Below are positions 45,447 to 54,300 of a DNA stretch of 64,000 nt, one piece after another. The DNA lies in contig NZ_BMPM01000007.1 in the NCBI RefSeq assembly GCF_014647595.1, positions 153,130 through 217,129 of the forward strand. Direction: 5' to 3'. The number at the start of each line of letters is the position of its first letter. Position 1 is the stretch's first letter. This DNA comes from Paenarthrobacter histidinolovorans. Lineage in GTDB: Bacteria > Actinomycetota > Actinomycetes > Actinomycetales > Micrococcaceae. Below the pieces are notes generated by a model. The model was not told the DNA's origin, did not search any database, and saw nothing but the letters and a program-made list of their open reading frames with translations. A program made the position numbers and the translations under genes.

Positions 45447-46580
45447 ATGTCTTCCCGTCCCATGAAACCGCGCCCCCAGCCCGACGCCGTTGAGAGTGAT
45501 GGTCCCAAGCCTGCGGGCAAGGGTCGCCGCCACCTCGCCATGAGGCTCGACGACGCGTGGCTGGGTTTGCAGACCCGGCTTGCCATCCGGCGTGGCCGGG
45601 TGGAGACGGTGATTCCCTACACAGGCTACGGCTCAACGGCGTGGGTCCGGGTGCTCGCCCGCGTGGTGCGGAGTGATCCCCGCGACGCTGCAGGGCACGC
45701 CAAGCCGTTGCAGGAAAGCATGCGCGGCTGGCGGAATTTCACCAGTGCTCCCGTAGCCAACGCCGCAGTGAAAGTGACCATCGCCGGAACCGTTCATGAC
45801 GTCGTCGCAGACCGCGGCGGTGTGGTGGACGCGCGGATCCCCGTGGCCCTCAACCCGGGGTGGCATACCATCGAGCTGCAGTCCGGGGAATCCCAAGTTG
45901 TGGAAGCTCCCGTGCGGATTGTCGCGGACGACACGGACTTCGGTGTCGTCTCGGATATTGACGACACTGTCATGGTCACTGCGCTGCCCCGCCCTTTCCT
46001 GGCTGCCTGGAACACGTTCGTCCTCAACGAACACGCCCGGACTCCTACCCCGGGCATGGCGGTGCTGTATGAGCGGATCGCCAGGACCGCACCGTCCGCG
46101 CCGGTACTGTACTTGTCCACCGGGGCCTGGAACGTGGCCCCGACCCTGTCGCGTTTCCTGTCCCGCAATCTGTATCCGGCAGGTCCCAAGCTGCTGACTG
46201 ACTGGGGCCCCACCCCTGATCGATGGTTCCGCAGCGGCCAGGAACATAAGCGGACCTCTTTGGAGCGCCTCGCGGGGGAGTTCCCCCACGTCAAGTGGCT
46301 GTTGGTCGGTGATGACGGACAGCACGACGAAGCGATTTACTCGGAGTTCGCCCAGCGCCATCCGGAGAATGTCCGGGCCATCGCCATCCGCCAACTCTCA
46401 GCCGGCGAGGCGGTCCTCGCAGGCGGTCGGTCGAAGACGGGCGGGCAACCCACTCCGGGCGTCCCCTGGATCTACGCCCCGGACGGCGCAGGGATGTCGG
46501 CCCGGCTCGAGGAGTTGGGCATCATCCGGAGCGACATCCGTTCAGCCGACGATCCTGAGGAAGGCGACGTCCAGTCCTAG
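45447..46580 (+). CDS. App1-like phosphatidate phosphatase domain protein (DUF2183)
   Basis: A 377-residue protein with the HAD-like App1 catalytic block: FGVVSDIDDTVMVTALPRPFLAAW (DxDxT), then YLSTGAWN and LLVGDDGQHDEAIY with the late Asp pair. A beta-domain region (about 90-170, VKVTIAGTVHDVV) precedes the catalytic part. In yeast App1 dephosphorylates phosphatidate; bacterial members have unknown substrates. It starts 66 bases after the sortase and may be a separate unit. The ribosome site is weak. Confidence 0.85.
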   Translation: MSSRPMKPRPQPDAVESDGPKPAGKGRRHLAMRLDDAWLGLQTRLAIRRGRVETVIPYTGYGSTAWVRVLARVVRSDPRDAAGHAKPLQESMRGWRNFTSAPVANAAVKVTIAGTVHDVVADRGGVVDARIPVALNPGWHTIELQSGESQVVEAPVRIVADDTDFGVVSDIDDTVMVTALPRPFLAAWNTFVLNEHARTPTPGMAVLYERIARTAPSAPVLYLSTGAWNVAPTLSRFLSRNLYPAGPKLLTDWGPTPDRWFRSGQEHKRTSLERLAGEFPHVKWLLVGDDGQHDEAIYSEFAQRHPENVRAIAIRQLSAGEAVLAGGRSKTGGQPTPGVPWIYAPDGAGMSARLEELGIIRSDIRSADDPEEGDVQS

Positions 46581-46621
46581 TCCAGTCCTAGGCCCGGGCG
46601 TGACCCGGCGGGATCGCGCCC

Positions 46622-47716
46622 TTAGCTGCCTGCCTGGCTGAGGGCGTCGGCGTTCTTCGGCGCCCCAACGGATCCACGCTGGATGAGGCTCGCCACCAGT
46701 TCGGGTACAGGGGAGGACGGTTTCCTGCCCTCAATCTGCCGGATCAGGGCTGAGGCTGCGGCCATTCCCATGTCGTAGACAGGCTGCGCGATCACCGTGA
46801 GCGGGGGAGTGGTGAGCCGGGTCCACGCGAAATCGTCGTACATCAGGAACGACACATCTTCCGGGATGGAGAGGCCTAGGTTCTGCACGGCTTCAACTAC
46901 GCTCAACGCGATGAGGCCGTCGGAGGCAATGATGGCTGTGGCCGGATCCGTCCCGTGCAGCAGCTCGCGGGTGATGCGCATGATGGAGTCGGCGTCGCCG
47001 GCATTGAGGCGGACAAGGTCTGTAGGCTGCGGGAGGCCCGCTTCGTCGAAGGCCCGGTGTATTCCGTCCAGACGGTCTGAAATCTGTGAGGAGTCCAGCT
47101 TCATCCCGGCTGCGTACGGGGCATTGGTGCGAACGGTGGAGACGAAGGCAATCCGTCGGTGTCCGGCCGCGATCAGGTGTTTTGTGGATTCGTAGGAGAT
47201 ACCTCCCATGTCCACCGCGAATGTTTCAGCATCCAGCCCTTCGGCGGCACGGTCCAGCAGGACCAGTGGGCGCCCGGATTCACGGACCTGACGCAGATGC
47301 GCGGTTTCCACGGAGGACGCCGGAGCAACAATGAGCCCGTCAACCCGTTTGTCCAACAACACCCGGATGGCGTCCACTTCCGCGGCCTGTTCCTCGTCGG
47401 TGTTGATGAGGATGACGTTGTAGCCGCTCTTCTTGGCTGTGTCCGTGATACCCCGGGTGGCGAGCCCGAAGTGCGGGTTTTCAATATCGCCCACCACTAC
47501 CCCGATGGTGTTCGATTTGCCGGTGTTCATGCTGCGGGCGAGCTCGTTGGGGCGGTACTCAAGTTCCTCGGCTGCGGCGAGCACGCGCTCGCGGACGTCG
47601 TCGCTGACGGCGCCGTAATTGCCAAGAGCCCGTGCGGCCTGGGCTTTGGACACTTGCGCCGCTTTGGCGACGTCGGCAACCGTCACGTCCCGCCGTCGGG
47701 ATCCGTCAGTGCTCAT
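46622..47716 (-). CDS. LacI-family regulator of the adjacent ABC/oxidoreductase operon
   Basis: A 364-residue regulator. The helix-turn-helix is VTVADVAKAAQVSKAQAARALGNYGAV near the N-terminus, followed by the hinge and a ligand domain ending LMYDDFAWTRLTTPPLTVIAQP. The ATG at 47716 has GGAAAGG upstream; the GTG at 47722 overlaps that site. It is divergent from a six-gene unit and the operator-like palindromes at 47782-47820 lie between, so it probably represses both its own gene and the importer operon. The effector is unknown. Confidence 0.9.
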   Translation of the reverse strand: MSTDGSRRRDVTVADVAKAAQVSKAQAARALGNYGAVSDDVRERVLAAAEELEYRPNELARSMNTGKSNTIGVVVGDIENPHFGLATRGITDTAKKSGYNVILINTDEEQAAEVDAIRVLLDKRVDGLIVAPASSVETAHLRQVRESGRPLVLLDRAAEGLDAETFAVDMGGISYESTKHLIAAGHRRIAFVSTVRTNAPYAAGMKLDSSQISDRLDGIHRAFDEAGLPQPTDLVRLNAGDADSIMRITRELLHGTDPATAIIASDGLIALSVVEAVQNLGLSIPEDVSFLMYDDFAWTRLTTPPLTVIAQPVYDMGMAAASALIRQIEGRKPSSPVPELVASLIQRGSVGAPKNADALSQAGS

Positions 47717-47781
47717 GTTCACCTTTCCGAAAGGGTGTTGACGCGGCTTTGTGAGTTCCGCTACATTTCAATCAATCGATG

Positions 47782-47820
47782 TGAGTCCGGTCTCAATCCT
47801 AGGGACTGAGACCGGACTCA
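47782..47820. promoter_or_regulatory. Paired LacI-type operators
   Basis: TGAGTCCGGTCTCA (47782-47795) and its perfect reverse complement TGAGACCGGACTCA (47807-47820), 25 bases centre to centre. Each is itself a near-palindrome centred on CCGG, the usual CG-centred LacI recognition form. They lie between the LacI gene and the lipoprotein gene. Confidence 0.75.
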
Positions 47821-47896
47821 GCAAGACCCGACATCGAGCAATATCTCCAGCGGCTCCTGACAGCACCGCTTTCCCCTCCCACGATTGGACAACGCT

Positions 47897-48763
47897 GTGA
47901 TCAAAATGAACTTCCGCCCGGCAGCGCTCGCAGCAGCAGCCTTGGCAGCCATCCTCGCCCTTTCCGGCTGCGGTGGATCCTCCGCAAGCAGCTCACCGTC
48001 AGCCGACAACCCCTACGGACTCATCCAGCCCGGCACCATCCGCGTTGCCAGCCTTGGCGACTCCAAGCCGTACACCTTCACCGACGGCACCGGAAACTTC
48101 ACGGGGTTCGACGTTGAACTCTTCAAGGACGTGGCCCACCGGGCAGGCGTGGACAATGTTGTCTTCACCGGCCAGGACTTCTCCGGGCTTCTGGCAGCGG
48201 TATCCAACGGCCAGTTCGACGTCGGTGTCGCCGCGATCGGCATCACCGACAAGCGCAAGGAAACCGTGGACTTTTCCGACGGATACCTGGCCGGGTACCT
48301 GACGGTCATCACCACCAAGACCTCAGGAATCAAGGATGTGGACGGCCTGAACGGCAAGCGCCTGGGCGTGGTCCAAGGCACCCTCCAGGAGGCCTACGCG
48401 GTGAAGAACTTCACCTCGGCACAACTGGTGAAGTTCCCTGACAACAACACCGCCATAGCCGCAGTCAACAGCGGGTCAGTGGACGCGCACTTCCTCGATT
48501 ACGAGGCCGCCAAGGCCTACCAGGAGCAGTTCGGTCTGGTCAGTGCCGCCGACATCCCCTCCTTCGATGCCCCCGCAGGATTCGCGATCGCCAAGGACAA
48601 GCCCGCCTTCAAGGATGCGCTGAACAACGGACTCGCCGCAGCTATGGAGGACGGCACCTGGAAGAAGCTCTACCAGAAGTGGTTCCCGGGCTCACCGATG
48701 CCCGAGCAGTACCTCCCCAAGGCCGAGCAGACCTCCAGCCCTTCCCCCACGGCCGCCAAGTAA
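47897..48763 (+). CDS. Amino-acid-type ABC transporter substrate-binding lipoprotein
   Basis: A 288-residue lipoprotein. The basic start, Ala-rich core and LSGCGG lipobox near residue 26 precede a type-2 periplasmic binding domain: [58 protein letters not shown] and [16 protein letters not shown]. The FTGFD and ITxxR (here ITDKR) segments match the polar amino-acid (HisJ/GlnH) binders. It is the first gene of the LacI-controlled operon. The GTG at 47897 is chosen over a TTG at 47885; the ribosome site is weak for both. Ligand unknown. Confidence 0.9.
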   Translation: MIKMNFRPAALAAAALAAILALSGCGGSSASSSPSADNPYGLIQPGTIRVASLGDSKPYTFTDGTGNFTGFDVELFKDVAHRAGVDNVVFTGQDFSGLLAAVSNGQFDVGVAAIGITDKRKETVDFSDGYLAGYLTVITTKTSGIKDVDGLNGKRLGVVQGTLQEAYAVKNFTSAQLVKFPDNNTAIAAVNSGSVDAHFLDYEAAKAYQEQFGLVSAADIPSFDAPAGFAIAKDKPAFKDALNNGLAAAMEDGTWKKLYQKWFPGSPMPEQYLPKAEQTSSPSPTAAK

Positions 48764-48800
48764 GCCGTTCCGTCCAACCAACCACGTCTGAGAGCACTCA

Positions 48801-49589
48801 ATGGATTGGCTCAATACCATCAGCCGCACGTTCTTCGACTTTGACGCCATGGTCGAAGTGCTGCCCCAACTCCTCGGAGTTGGCCTCCTCAACACCCTCA
48901 TCATCTCCATCGCAGCAACCATCCTCGGCGTAGTGATGGGGATGGTGGTGGCGGTCATGGGCATCTCGCGGTCCAAGTGGCTTCGGATCCCGGCAAGGAT
49001 CTACACGGACCTGTTCCGCGGGCTCCCCGCCATCCTCACCATCCTGCTGATCGGTCAAGGATTCGCCCGGTTGAGCCAGTCGGTCTTCGGTCCCTCTCCC
49101 TACCCCCTGGGAATCATTGCGCTGAGCCTCATCGCCAGTGCCTACATCGGAGAAATCTTCCGTGCCGGCATCCTCAGCGTGGACAAAGGCCAAGGAGAAG
49201 CGTGCCGCGCACTGGGAATGAGCTACACCAAATCCATGGCCCTGGTGGTGGTGCCGCAAGGCGTTCGCCGGGTGCTCCCGGCCCTGGTGAACCAGTTCAT
49301 CGCCATCGTCAAGGATTCCTCCTTGGTCTACTTCCTGGGCCTCCTTGTCAGTGAGCGTGAACTGTTCCGGGTGGGCCAGGACGCGGCAGTGCTCTCCGGC
49401 AACCTCTCGCCGTTGGTCATGGCGGGCATTTTCTACCTGATCATCACCGTTCCCCTGACCCACCTGGTCAACTACTTCGACAACAAGTTCCGCACCGGCC
49501 GCCGTCGTCCCACGGCACCCACCAGTGGGCTGAAGGAAGTCAAGGAACTCGACGCGGCCTCGCCGCTCATCACCGGGAGCAACACGTGA
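48801..49589 (+). CDS. Amino-acid-type ABC transporter permease
   Basis: A 262-residue permease with about five helices. The HisM/GlnP signature is GEIFRAGILSVDKGQGEACRALGMSYTKSMALVVVPQGVRRVLPALVNQFI, which is the EAA-loop ATPase contact. A short cytoplasmic tail follows. It lies 37 bases after the binding-protein gene and its stop overlaps the next GTG (GTGA). Confidence 0.92.
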   Translation: MDWLNTISRTFFDFDAMVEVLPQLLGVGLLNTLIISIAATILGVVMGMVVAVMGISRSKWLRIPARIYTDLFRGLPAILTILLIGQGFARLSQSVFGPSPYPLGIIALSLIASAYIGEIFRAGILSVDKGQGEACRALGMSYTKSMALVVVPQGVRRVLPALVNQFIAIVKDSSLVYFLGLLVSERELFRVGQDAAVLSGNLSPLVMAGIFYLIITVPLTHLVNYFDNKFRTGRRRPTAPTSGLKEVKELDAASPLITGSNT

Positions 49590-50374
49590 ACCTCACCAGC
49601 AGCAGTGCAACCAGCACCAACAAGACCAGCCAGGACATCGAAAAGTTCCACGGGTCCAGCCTGGAACTGCAGAACCTGACCATGGCCTACGGGGATGTGG
49701 AAGTCCTCCGTAACGTCAGCCTCAACGTGGCCCCGGGAACCACCACCTGCATCATCGGTCCGTCCGGGTCCGGCAAGTCCACGCTCCTGCGCGGCGTCAA
49801 CCGCCTGCACGAACCCAAGAGCGGCGACGTGCTCCTGGCCGGTGAAAGCGCACTGAAAGTGAAGCCGGACATCCTGAGGGCCCGCATCGGCATGGTGTTC
49901 CAGCACTTCAACCTCTTCCCGGACCACACGGCCCTGGAGAACGTCGCGCTCGCCCTGTGGAGCGTCAAGGGCATGTCCAAAGCCGAGGCCAGGGAACGCG
50001 CCCAGCGCCGACTCGCGGAAGTCGGCCTCGCCGAACGCTCGGACCACCGGCCCCGGGACCTCTCCGGCGGGCAGCAGCAACGCGTCGCCATCGCACGGGC
50101 GCTGGCGATGGAACCCGAAGTCATGCTCTTCGATGAAGCCACCAGCGCCTTGGATCCGGAACTCGTCAAGGGCGTACTGAACCTCATGGCGGGCCTGGGC
50201 CGGCGCGGCATGACCATGTTGGTGGTCACCCACGAGATGGGCTTCGCCCGCAAGGTGGCCGACCAAGTGGTGTTCATGGATGAGGGCGAAGTGGTGGAGA
50301 TCGGCACGCCCACCGAGCTCTTCGACAACCCGCGCAGCGAACGCCTGCAGCGGTTCCTGTCGGAGGTCCTGTGA
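49586..50374 (+). CDS. Amino-acid-type ABC transporter ATP-binding protein
   Basis: A 262-residue GlnQ-like ATPase: Walker A IGPSGSGKST near residue 65, Q-loop MVFQHFNLF, signature LSGGQQQRVAIARALAM, Walker B VMLFDEATSALDPELV and the switch His in VVTHEMGFA. It carries an unusual N-terminal extension of about 27 Ser/Thr-rich residues. The GTG overlaps the permease stop and its TGA overlaps the next start, so it is translationally coupled on both sides. Confidence 0.93.
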   Translation: MNLTSSSATSTNKTSQDIEKFHGSSLELQNLTMAYGDVEVLRNVSLNVAPGTTTCIIGPSGSGKSTLLRGVNRLHEPKSGDVLLAGESALKVKPDILRARIGMVFQHFNLFPDHTALENVALALWSVKGMSKAEARERAQRRLAEVGLAERSDHRPRDLSGGQQQRVAIARALAMEPEVMLFDEATSALDPELVKGVLNLMAGLGRRGMTMLVVTHEMGFARKVADQVVFMDEGEVVEIGTPTELFDNPRSERLQRFLSEVL

Positions 50375-51417
50375 TGGGTGCGGTAACAGCGGCACCCATC
50401 CGGACCGCCGTCGTCGGGTTTGGCGTCTCGGGCAAGGTGTTCCACGCGCCGCTGATCGCAGCGGACCCGGATTACTCGCTGGAGGTCATTGTGACGGCAG
50501 ATCCGGAACGGGCTGCCGAGGCCGCACGCCTCTACCCCCAGGCCAGGATCGTGCCCACACCGGAGGACATGTTCGGCCTGGCCGGCGGGCTGGACCTGGT
50601 GGTCCTGGGAACCCCGCCGCTGACCCACCTGGAACTCGGGTCAACGGCGATCGCCCATGGCTTGAATGTGGTGGTGGACAAGCCTTTCGTGTCCACGGTT
50701 GCGCACGGCGAGGAACTGCTTGCCCGCGCGTCCGACGCCGGTGTGCAGCTGACGGTTTTCCAGAACCGCCGGTGGGACGCCGATTTCCTGACGCTGCGGA
50801 AGCTGTTGCGGGAAGGGGCCCTGGGCGAGGTGCGGACCTTCGAGTCGCGCTTTGAATGGTGGCGTCCGGAAGGCTTCGGCAATTGGCGCGATTCGGCAAC
50901 GCTGGCCGAAGGCGGCGGTATTCTCCACGACCTCGGGGCGCACTTGATCGACCAAGCGATCCAGTTGTTCGGGCCGGTTGCGGAGAGCTACGGCGAGGTC
51001 GCCAACCACGGATCGCACCCGGAGGCTGCGGATACGGAAGCTTTCGTCTCCCTGCTCCACGAATCCGGCGTCCGCTCGAGGCTGTGGATGAACGGTATGG
51101 CCGCGCAAGTGGGTCCGCGCTTCCACGTCCTGGGCTCCAAAGCCGGCTACACCAAGTGGGGACTCGACAGCCAGGAGCCCGCGCTCGCTGCCGGTGTTTC
51201 GCCGTCGGACCCGTCCTACGGTGTGGAGTCCCAGGAGTCTTGGGGCGTTCTGGGAATCGACGGTTCGGCCACGCCTGTCCCGGCGGAAAAGGGCGACTAC
51301 CCCCGGTTCTACAGGGAACTTTCCGTCTCGCTCAGGGGCCAGGGCCAGCTGCCCGTGCAAGCTGGGGAAGCGCTGGAAACCCTCAGGATCATCGAAAACA
51401 TTCACGCCTACGCCTAA
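50371..51417 (+). CDS. Gfo/Idh/MocA family dehydrogenase
   Basis: A 348-residue NAD(P)-dependent dehydrogenase. The Rossmann motif VVGFGVSGKVFHAPLI is near residue 12, the catalytic-Lys EKP-like motif is VDKPFVSTV near residue 112, and the catalytic-domain His in LAEGGGILHDLGAHLIDQAI. The pattern is closest to the YdgJ-like branch, which acts on inositol or sugar substrates. It overlaps the ATPase stop, so a carbohydrate-like step is coupled to an amino-acid-type importer. This suggests an amino-sugar, betaine-like or Amadori-type substrate, which is inference. Confidence 0.9.
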   Translation: MMGAVTAAPIRTAVVGFGVSGKVFHAPLIAADPDYSLEVIVTADPERAAEAARLYPQARIVPTPEDMFGLAGGLDLVVLGTPPLTHLELGSTAIAHGLNVVVDKPFVSTVAHGEELLARASDAGVQLTVFQNRRWDADFLTLRKLLREGALGEVRTFESRFEWWRPEGFGNWRDSATLAEGGGILHDLGAHLIDQAIQLFGPVAESYGEVANHGSHPEAADTEAFVSLLHESGVRSRLWMNGMAAQVGPRFHVLGSKAGYTKWGLDSQEPALAAGVSPSDPSYGVESQESWGVLGIDGSATPVPAEKGDYPRFYRELSVSLRGQGQLPVQAGEALETLRIIENIHAYA

Positions 51418-51455
51418 CGGCGTTTCACCGCATCAACACAAAGAAAGGGAGAACC

Positions 51456-52568
51456 ATGTCCTCCACCAAGCACGTTGCCGTTATCGGAGGCGGCATCCTG
51501 GGTGTCTCCACCGCAGTCCACTTGCTCCGCCAAGGTGCCGCTGTGACCCTCCTGAGCGAGCAGGGACTGGCCAGTGAAGCCACGGGCCGTTCCTTGTCCT
51601 GGCTCAACTCCGCCGGCGAACGGTCCACGCCCTACCACCAGCTTCGTGTAGCCGGGGTGGACCGGTACCGCACGCTCTTTGCCGCCGATCCCAGCCGTGA
51701 GTGGCTGCAGTTCGGGGGAGGGCTCATGTGGAACGTGGCCGGGCAGGGTGCGGTCACCGAAGCCCGCCACGCCTACGAGAAATCCGTCGGTTACGACTCC
51801 AAGCTGTTGGCCCCCGATGAAATAGCGTCAGTGACCCCCGGCATCGATTCCAGTGCCGTCCCCGAGAACGCCATCTTCAACCCCGGTGAAGGATGGGTCA
51901 GCCTGCCGGATCTGGTGAACTTCCTGATGGAAGACTTCCACGCCTTGGGCGGCAACCTCGTCCTGAATGCTGGAAAAGTCTCGGTAACGGTCGACGGCGG
52001 CCGGGCCACCGGCGTCGAAACCGCGGCCGGCGATACCTACGCCGCGGACGCCGTCCTGGTTGCCTGCGGCGCCGCAACACCCGCCGTCGTAAAAGCCTTG
52101 GGAGTCGACATTCCCAACGGCTCCCCGGTGTCCATGCTCGTGGTGACCAAGCCAGTGGAGCACAACGTCACAGCCGTGCTGAACACACCGCGGGCAGCGG
52201 TGCGCCCCAACCCGGGCAATACCTTCGCCCTGGATCACGACTGGTACGAGGACCAAATCACCGAGCACGCCGACGGTACGTTCACCATCCCGGACGACGT
52301 GGTCCAGGAGCTGGCCGACGAGTCCTCCAAACTGATTGCCGGCAACCCGGAACTCAAACCGGCCTCGTGGAAAATCGGCTACAAACCCATTCCGGGTGAC
52401 GGCGAACCCGTGTTCGGTGAACTTGGCCAGGTGCCGGGCTGTTTTGTTGCGTTCACGCATTCCGGTGCGACGTTGGGGCTCATTGCCGGTGAGTTGCTGT
52501 CCGGCGAGATCCTGTCAGGAGAAAAGCACCCGATGCTCTCGACGTTCCGGCCGGGACGCTTCTCGTAG
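51456..52568 (+). CDS. FAD-dependent oxidoreductase (DAO family)
   Basis: A 370-residue flavoenzyme of the D-amino-acid/sarcosine/glycine oxidase fold. The dinucleotide-binding VIGGGILGVSTAVHLLRQGAAVTLL begins at residue 9, followed by the LNSAGE block, an FNPGEGWVSLPDLVNFL substrate-loop region and a C-terminal AFTHSGATLGLIAGELLSGE FAD closure. AAAGGGAG precedes the ATG. It completes the LacI-controlled unit and would oxidise an amine or N-methyl compound brought in by the importer. It ends before a strong terminator. Confidence 0.9.
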   Translation: MSSTKHVAVIGGGILGVSTAVHLLRQGAAVTLLSEQGLASEATGRSLSWLNSAGERSTPYHQLRVAGVDRYRTLFAADPSREWLQFGGGLMWNVAGQGAVTEARHAYEKSVGYDSKLLAPDEIASVTPGIDSSAVPENAIFNPGEGWVSLPDLVNFLMEDFHALGGNLVLNAGKVSVTVDGGRATGVETAAGDTYAADAVLVACGAATPAVVKALGVDIPNGSPVSMLVVTKPVEHNVTAVLNTPRAAVRPNPGNTFALDHDWYEDQITEHADGTFTIPDDVVQELADESSKLIAGNPELKPASWKIGYKPIPGDGEPVFGELGQVPGCFVAFTHSGATLGLIAGELLSGEILSGEKHPMLSTFRPGRFS

Positions 52569-52595
52569 TCCTTCCCTTGCCGGGCCCTGGGCAGG

Positions 52596-52642
52596 CCAAC
52601 GGCCCCGATACGCCATCTGCATAAGCGTGTCGGGGCCGTTGG
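52596..52642 (+). terminator. Terminator of the ABC/oxidoreductase operon
   Basis: A 13-base perfect stem (52596-52608 with 52630-52642), followed by a short T-rich run, 28 bases after the flavoenzyme stop. Confidence 0.8.
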
Positions 52643-52653
52643 AGTTTTGGGCT

Positions 52654-52702
52654 CGCCGGGCCTGATCGGGCTGGGGGGAAAGGAAACCGATCAGGCCCGG
52701 CG
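52654..52702 (-). terminator. Terminator of the TasA-like gene
   Basis: A 16-base perfect stem, cgccgggcctgatcgg (52654-52669) with 52687-52702 and a 17-base loop. It lies just beyond the 3' end of the leftward TasA-like gene, and together with the preceding hairpin separates the convergent units. Confidence 0.75.
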
Positions 52703-52718
52703 GGTTTGGGGGGTGGTG

Positions 52719-53327
52719 TTATTTGGTGGTTTCGGTGCGTTGGGTGCCGGTGAAGGCGAAGGCGATGGTTGAGGTGGCGCCTTGGAAGGTGTCGTTGGCG
52801 GTGGTGGGGAACGCGGTGGTGACTTTGAGGTTGTCGGTTTTGGCGTTGGTGAGGGAGGTGAGGTTGTTCAGGGTTTTGTTCGCTGCGATGACCGGGCCGT
52901 TGGCCAGGACGGTGGTTTTGGTTCCGGCGCAGGTGTAGGGGGCTGCGGCTCCGGTCCAGGGTACTGAGCAGTTTTCGATGGTCAGTTGCAGCCCGTTGGT
53001 CACATCGGTGGTGAGGAGGGAGGCGGTGGCGCCGGCGGAGGTGGTGAGGGTGATGTTGTTCAGGTCTGAGTTGCCGGTGTTGGCCAGGGTGACGAGTTTT
53101 TCGACTTTGTCTCCGGGGAGCAGCCCGGCGATGGGGACGTTGAGGGTGTTGGCTGGTCCGGGGGCGCCCAGGGCGATGGTGACGGTGCCTGCGGTGACGG
53201 CTTGGGAGGCGGAAGTGGAGGAGGTGAACGCGCCGTAGGTTCCCATGCCGGCGACGGCGGCTGCGGTGCCGACCAGTGCGACGGAGGCGAGGATTTTGCC
53301 GGAGGTGGTTTTGAGGCTGATGGCCAT
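52719..53327 (-). CDS. TasA/camelysin-like exported protein, orphan
   Basis: A 202-residue protein with a basic start, a hydrophobic core and MGTYGAFTSSTSASQAVTAGTV, the TasA/CalY (M73-like) pattern with a G-x-Y/F-A-x-F boundary. The mature domain has NVPIAGLLPGDKVEKLVTLANTGNSDLNNITL, a repeated beta-strand pattern with N-x-G-x-x-x-L. Related Bacillus proteins polymerise into biofilm fibres after cleavage by SipW. The two Cys in ENCSVPW and YTCAGTK could form a disulfide. There is no adjacent peptidase; the SipW-like enzyme lies 28 kb away. The start has GAAAGGA upstream. Confidence 0.85.
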   Translation of the reverse strand: MAISLKTTSGKILASVALVGTAAAVAGMGTYGAFTSSTSASQAVTAGTVTIALGAPGPANTLNVPIAGLLPGDKVEKLVTLANTGNSDLNNITLTTSAGATASLLTTDVTNGLQLTIENCSVPWTGAAAPYTCAGTKTTVLANGPVIAANKTLNNLTSLTNAKTDNLKVTTAFPTTANDTFQGATSTIAFAFTGTQRTETTK

Positions 53328-53544
53328 GGGGATCAGTGTCCTTTCGTGTGGCCACCGTGAGACCGGCCGGCCGTTTCCTCAGCCTGTGTGGCTGACAAGA
53401 ACGACTTTGCCGGGCCCGGATCAAGAACCAACCCTGCAAACCCACAACACTTCCTCAGGAAAACCTCAAGAAAACCGCACCACCACCAGCACCATGTGAA
53501 ACACTCTGGGGTGCACCTGAACAGCCAATGAAAGGGCAGAAGAA

Positions 53545-54300
53545 ATGCCGATGTGGTTGCAGGCCTTGCTCTGGGGAACACTGGCCGGGGGCGCCCTGGT
53601 CCTCGGCGCCGGGATCGCCTGGATCTGGAAGGTGCCCGCCAAACTCGTGTCCACGGTGATGGCCTTTGGCGCGGGTGTCTTGATCTCGGCATTGGCGTTC
53701 GAACTGGTGGATGAAGCCGTGCAGGGCGGCGGACTCCTGCCAACCGCGCTGGGCTTCCTCCTGGGCGCCCTGATCTTCGTGGGCTCCAATATCCTGCTCT
53801 CACGCGCCGGGGCAAAGCATCGTAAGCGCTCCGGCGGCGCCCAACCCTCGGAGAAGGACACCCCCGGAAGCGGAACGGCCATTGCCATAGGCGCGCTCAT
53901 CGACGGCATCCCCGAATCGGTGGTCCTCGGCGTCGGACTCCTGGCCGGGGGAGCCATCAGCCCGGCCATGCTCGCCGCCGTGTTCATCTCGAACGTTCCG
54001 GAGGGACTGTCCAGCACGGCAGGAATGAAGAAATCAGGACGCACCCCTGCCTACGTCTTCGGCACGTGGGTGGGTATTGCGGTGTTCAGCGGGCTTGCCG
54101 CCCTTGTTGGCTTCACCGCCTTGGAAAACGCACCCGAATCGGTCATCGCCTTCATCACGGCCATCGCCGCCGGAGGGATCCTGGCCATGCTGGCCGACAC
54201 CATGATCCCCGAGGCTTTCGAAGAGCACCACAACCTCACAGGCCTGACGGCCGCCGTCGGCTTCCTCAGCGCCTTCACCATCCACCACGTGGGAGGCTAG
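53545..54300 (+). CDS. ZIP-family divalent metal transporter
   Basis: A 251-residue, eight-helix ZIP transporter: AFGAGVLISALAFELVDEA (helix II), the histidine-poor loop RAGAKHRKRSGG, and the metal-site helix GALIDGIPESVVLGVGLLAG (helix IV) with Asp, Pro-Glu and conserved Gly, paired with helix V FISNVPEGLSSTAGM. It would move zinc, iron or manganese into the cytoplasm. AAAGGG precedes the ATG. Its TAG overlaps the convergent neighbour's stop (CTAG). Confidence 0.88.
   Translation: MPMWLQALLWGTLAGGALVLGAGIAWIWKVPAKLVSTVMAFGAGVLISALAFELVDEAVQGGGLLPTALGFLLGALIFVGSNILLSRAGAKHRKRSGGAQPSEKDTPGSGTAIAIGALIDGIPESVVLGVGLLAGGAISPAMLAAVFISNVPEGLSSTAGMKKSGRTPAYVFGTWVGIAVFSGLAALVGFTALENAPESVIAFITAIAAGGILAMLADTMIPEAFEEHHNLTGLTAAVGFLSAFTIHHVGG

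Noticed and set aside
46581..46621. Direct repeat tccagtcctag near the App1 stop as an attachment site
   Set aside because: It is short, tandem and unaccompanied by any recombinase; more likely a small local duplication.
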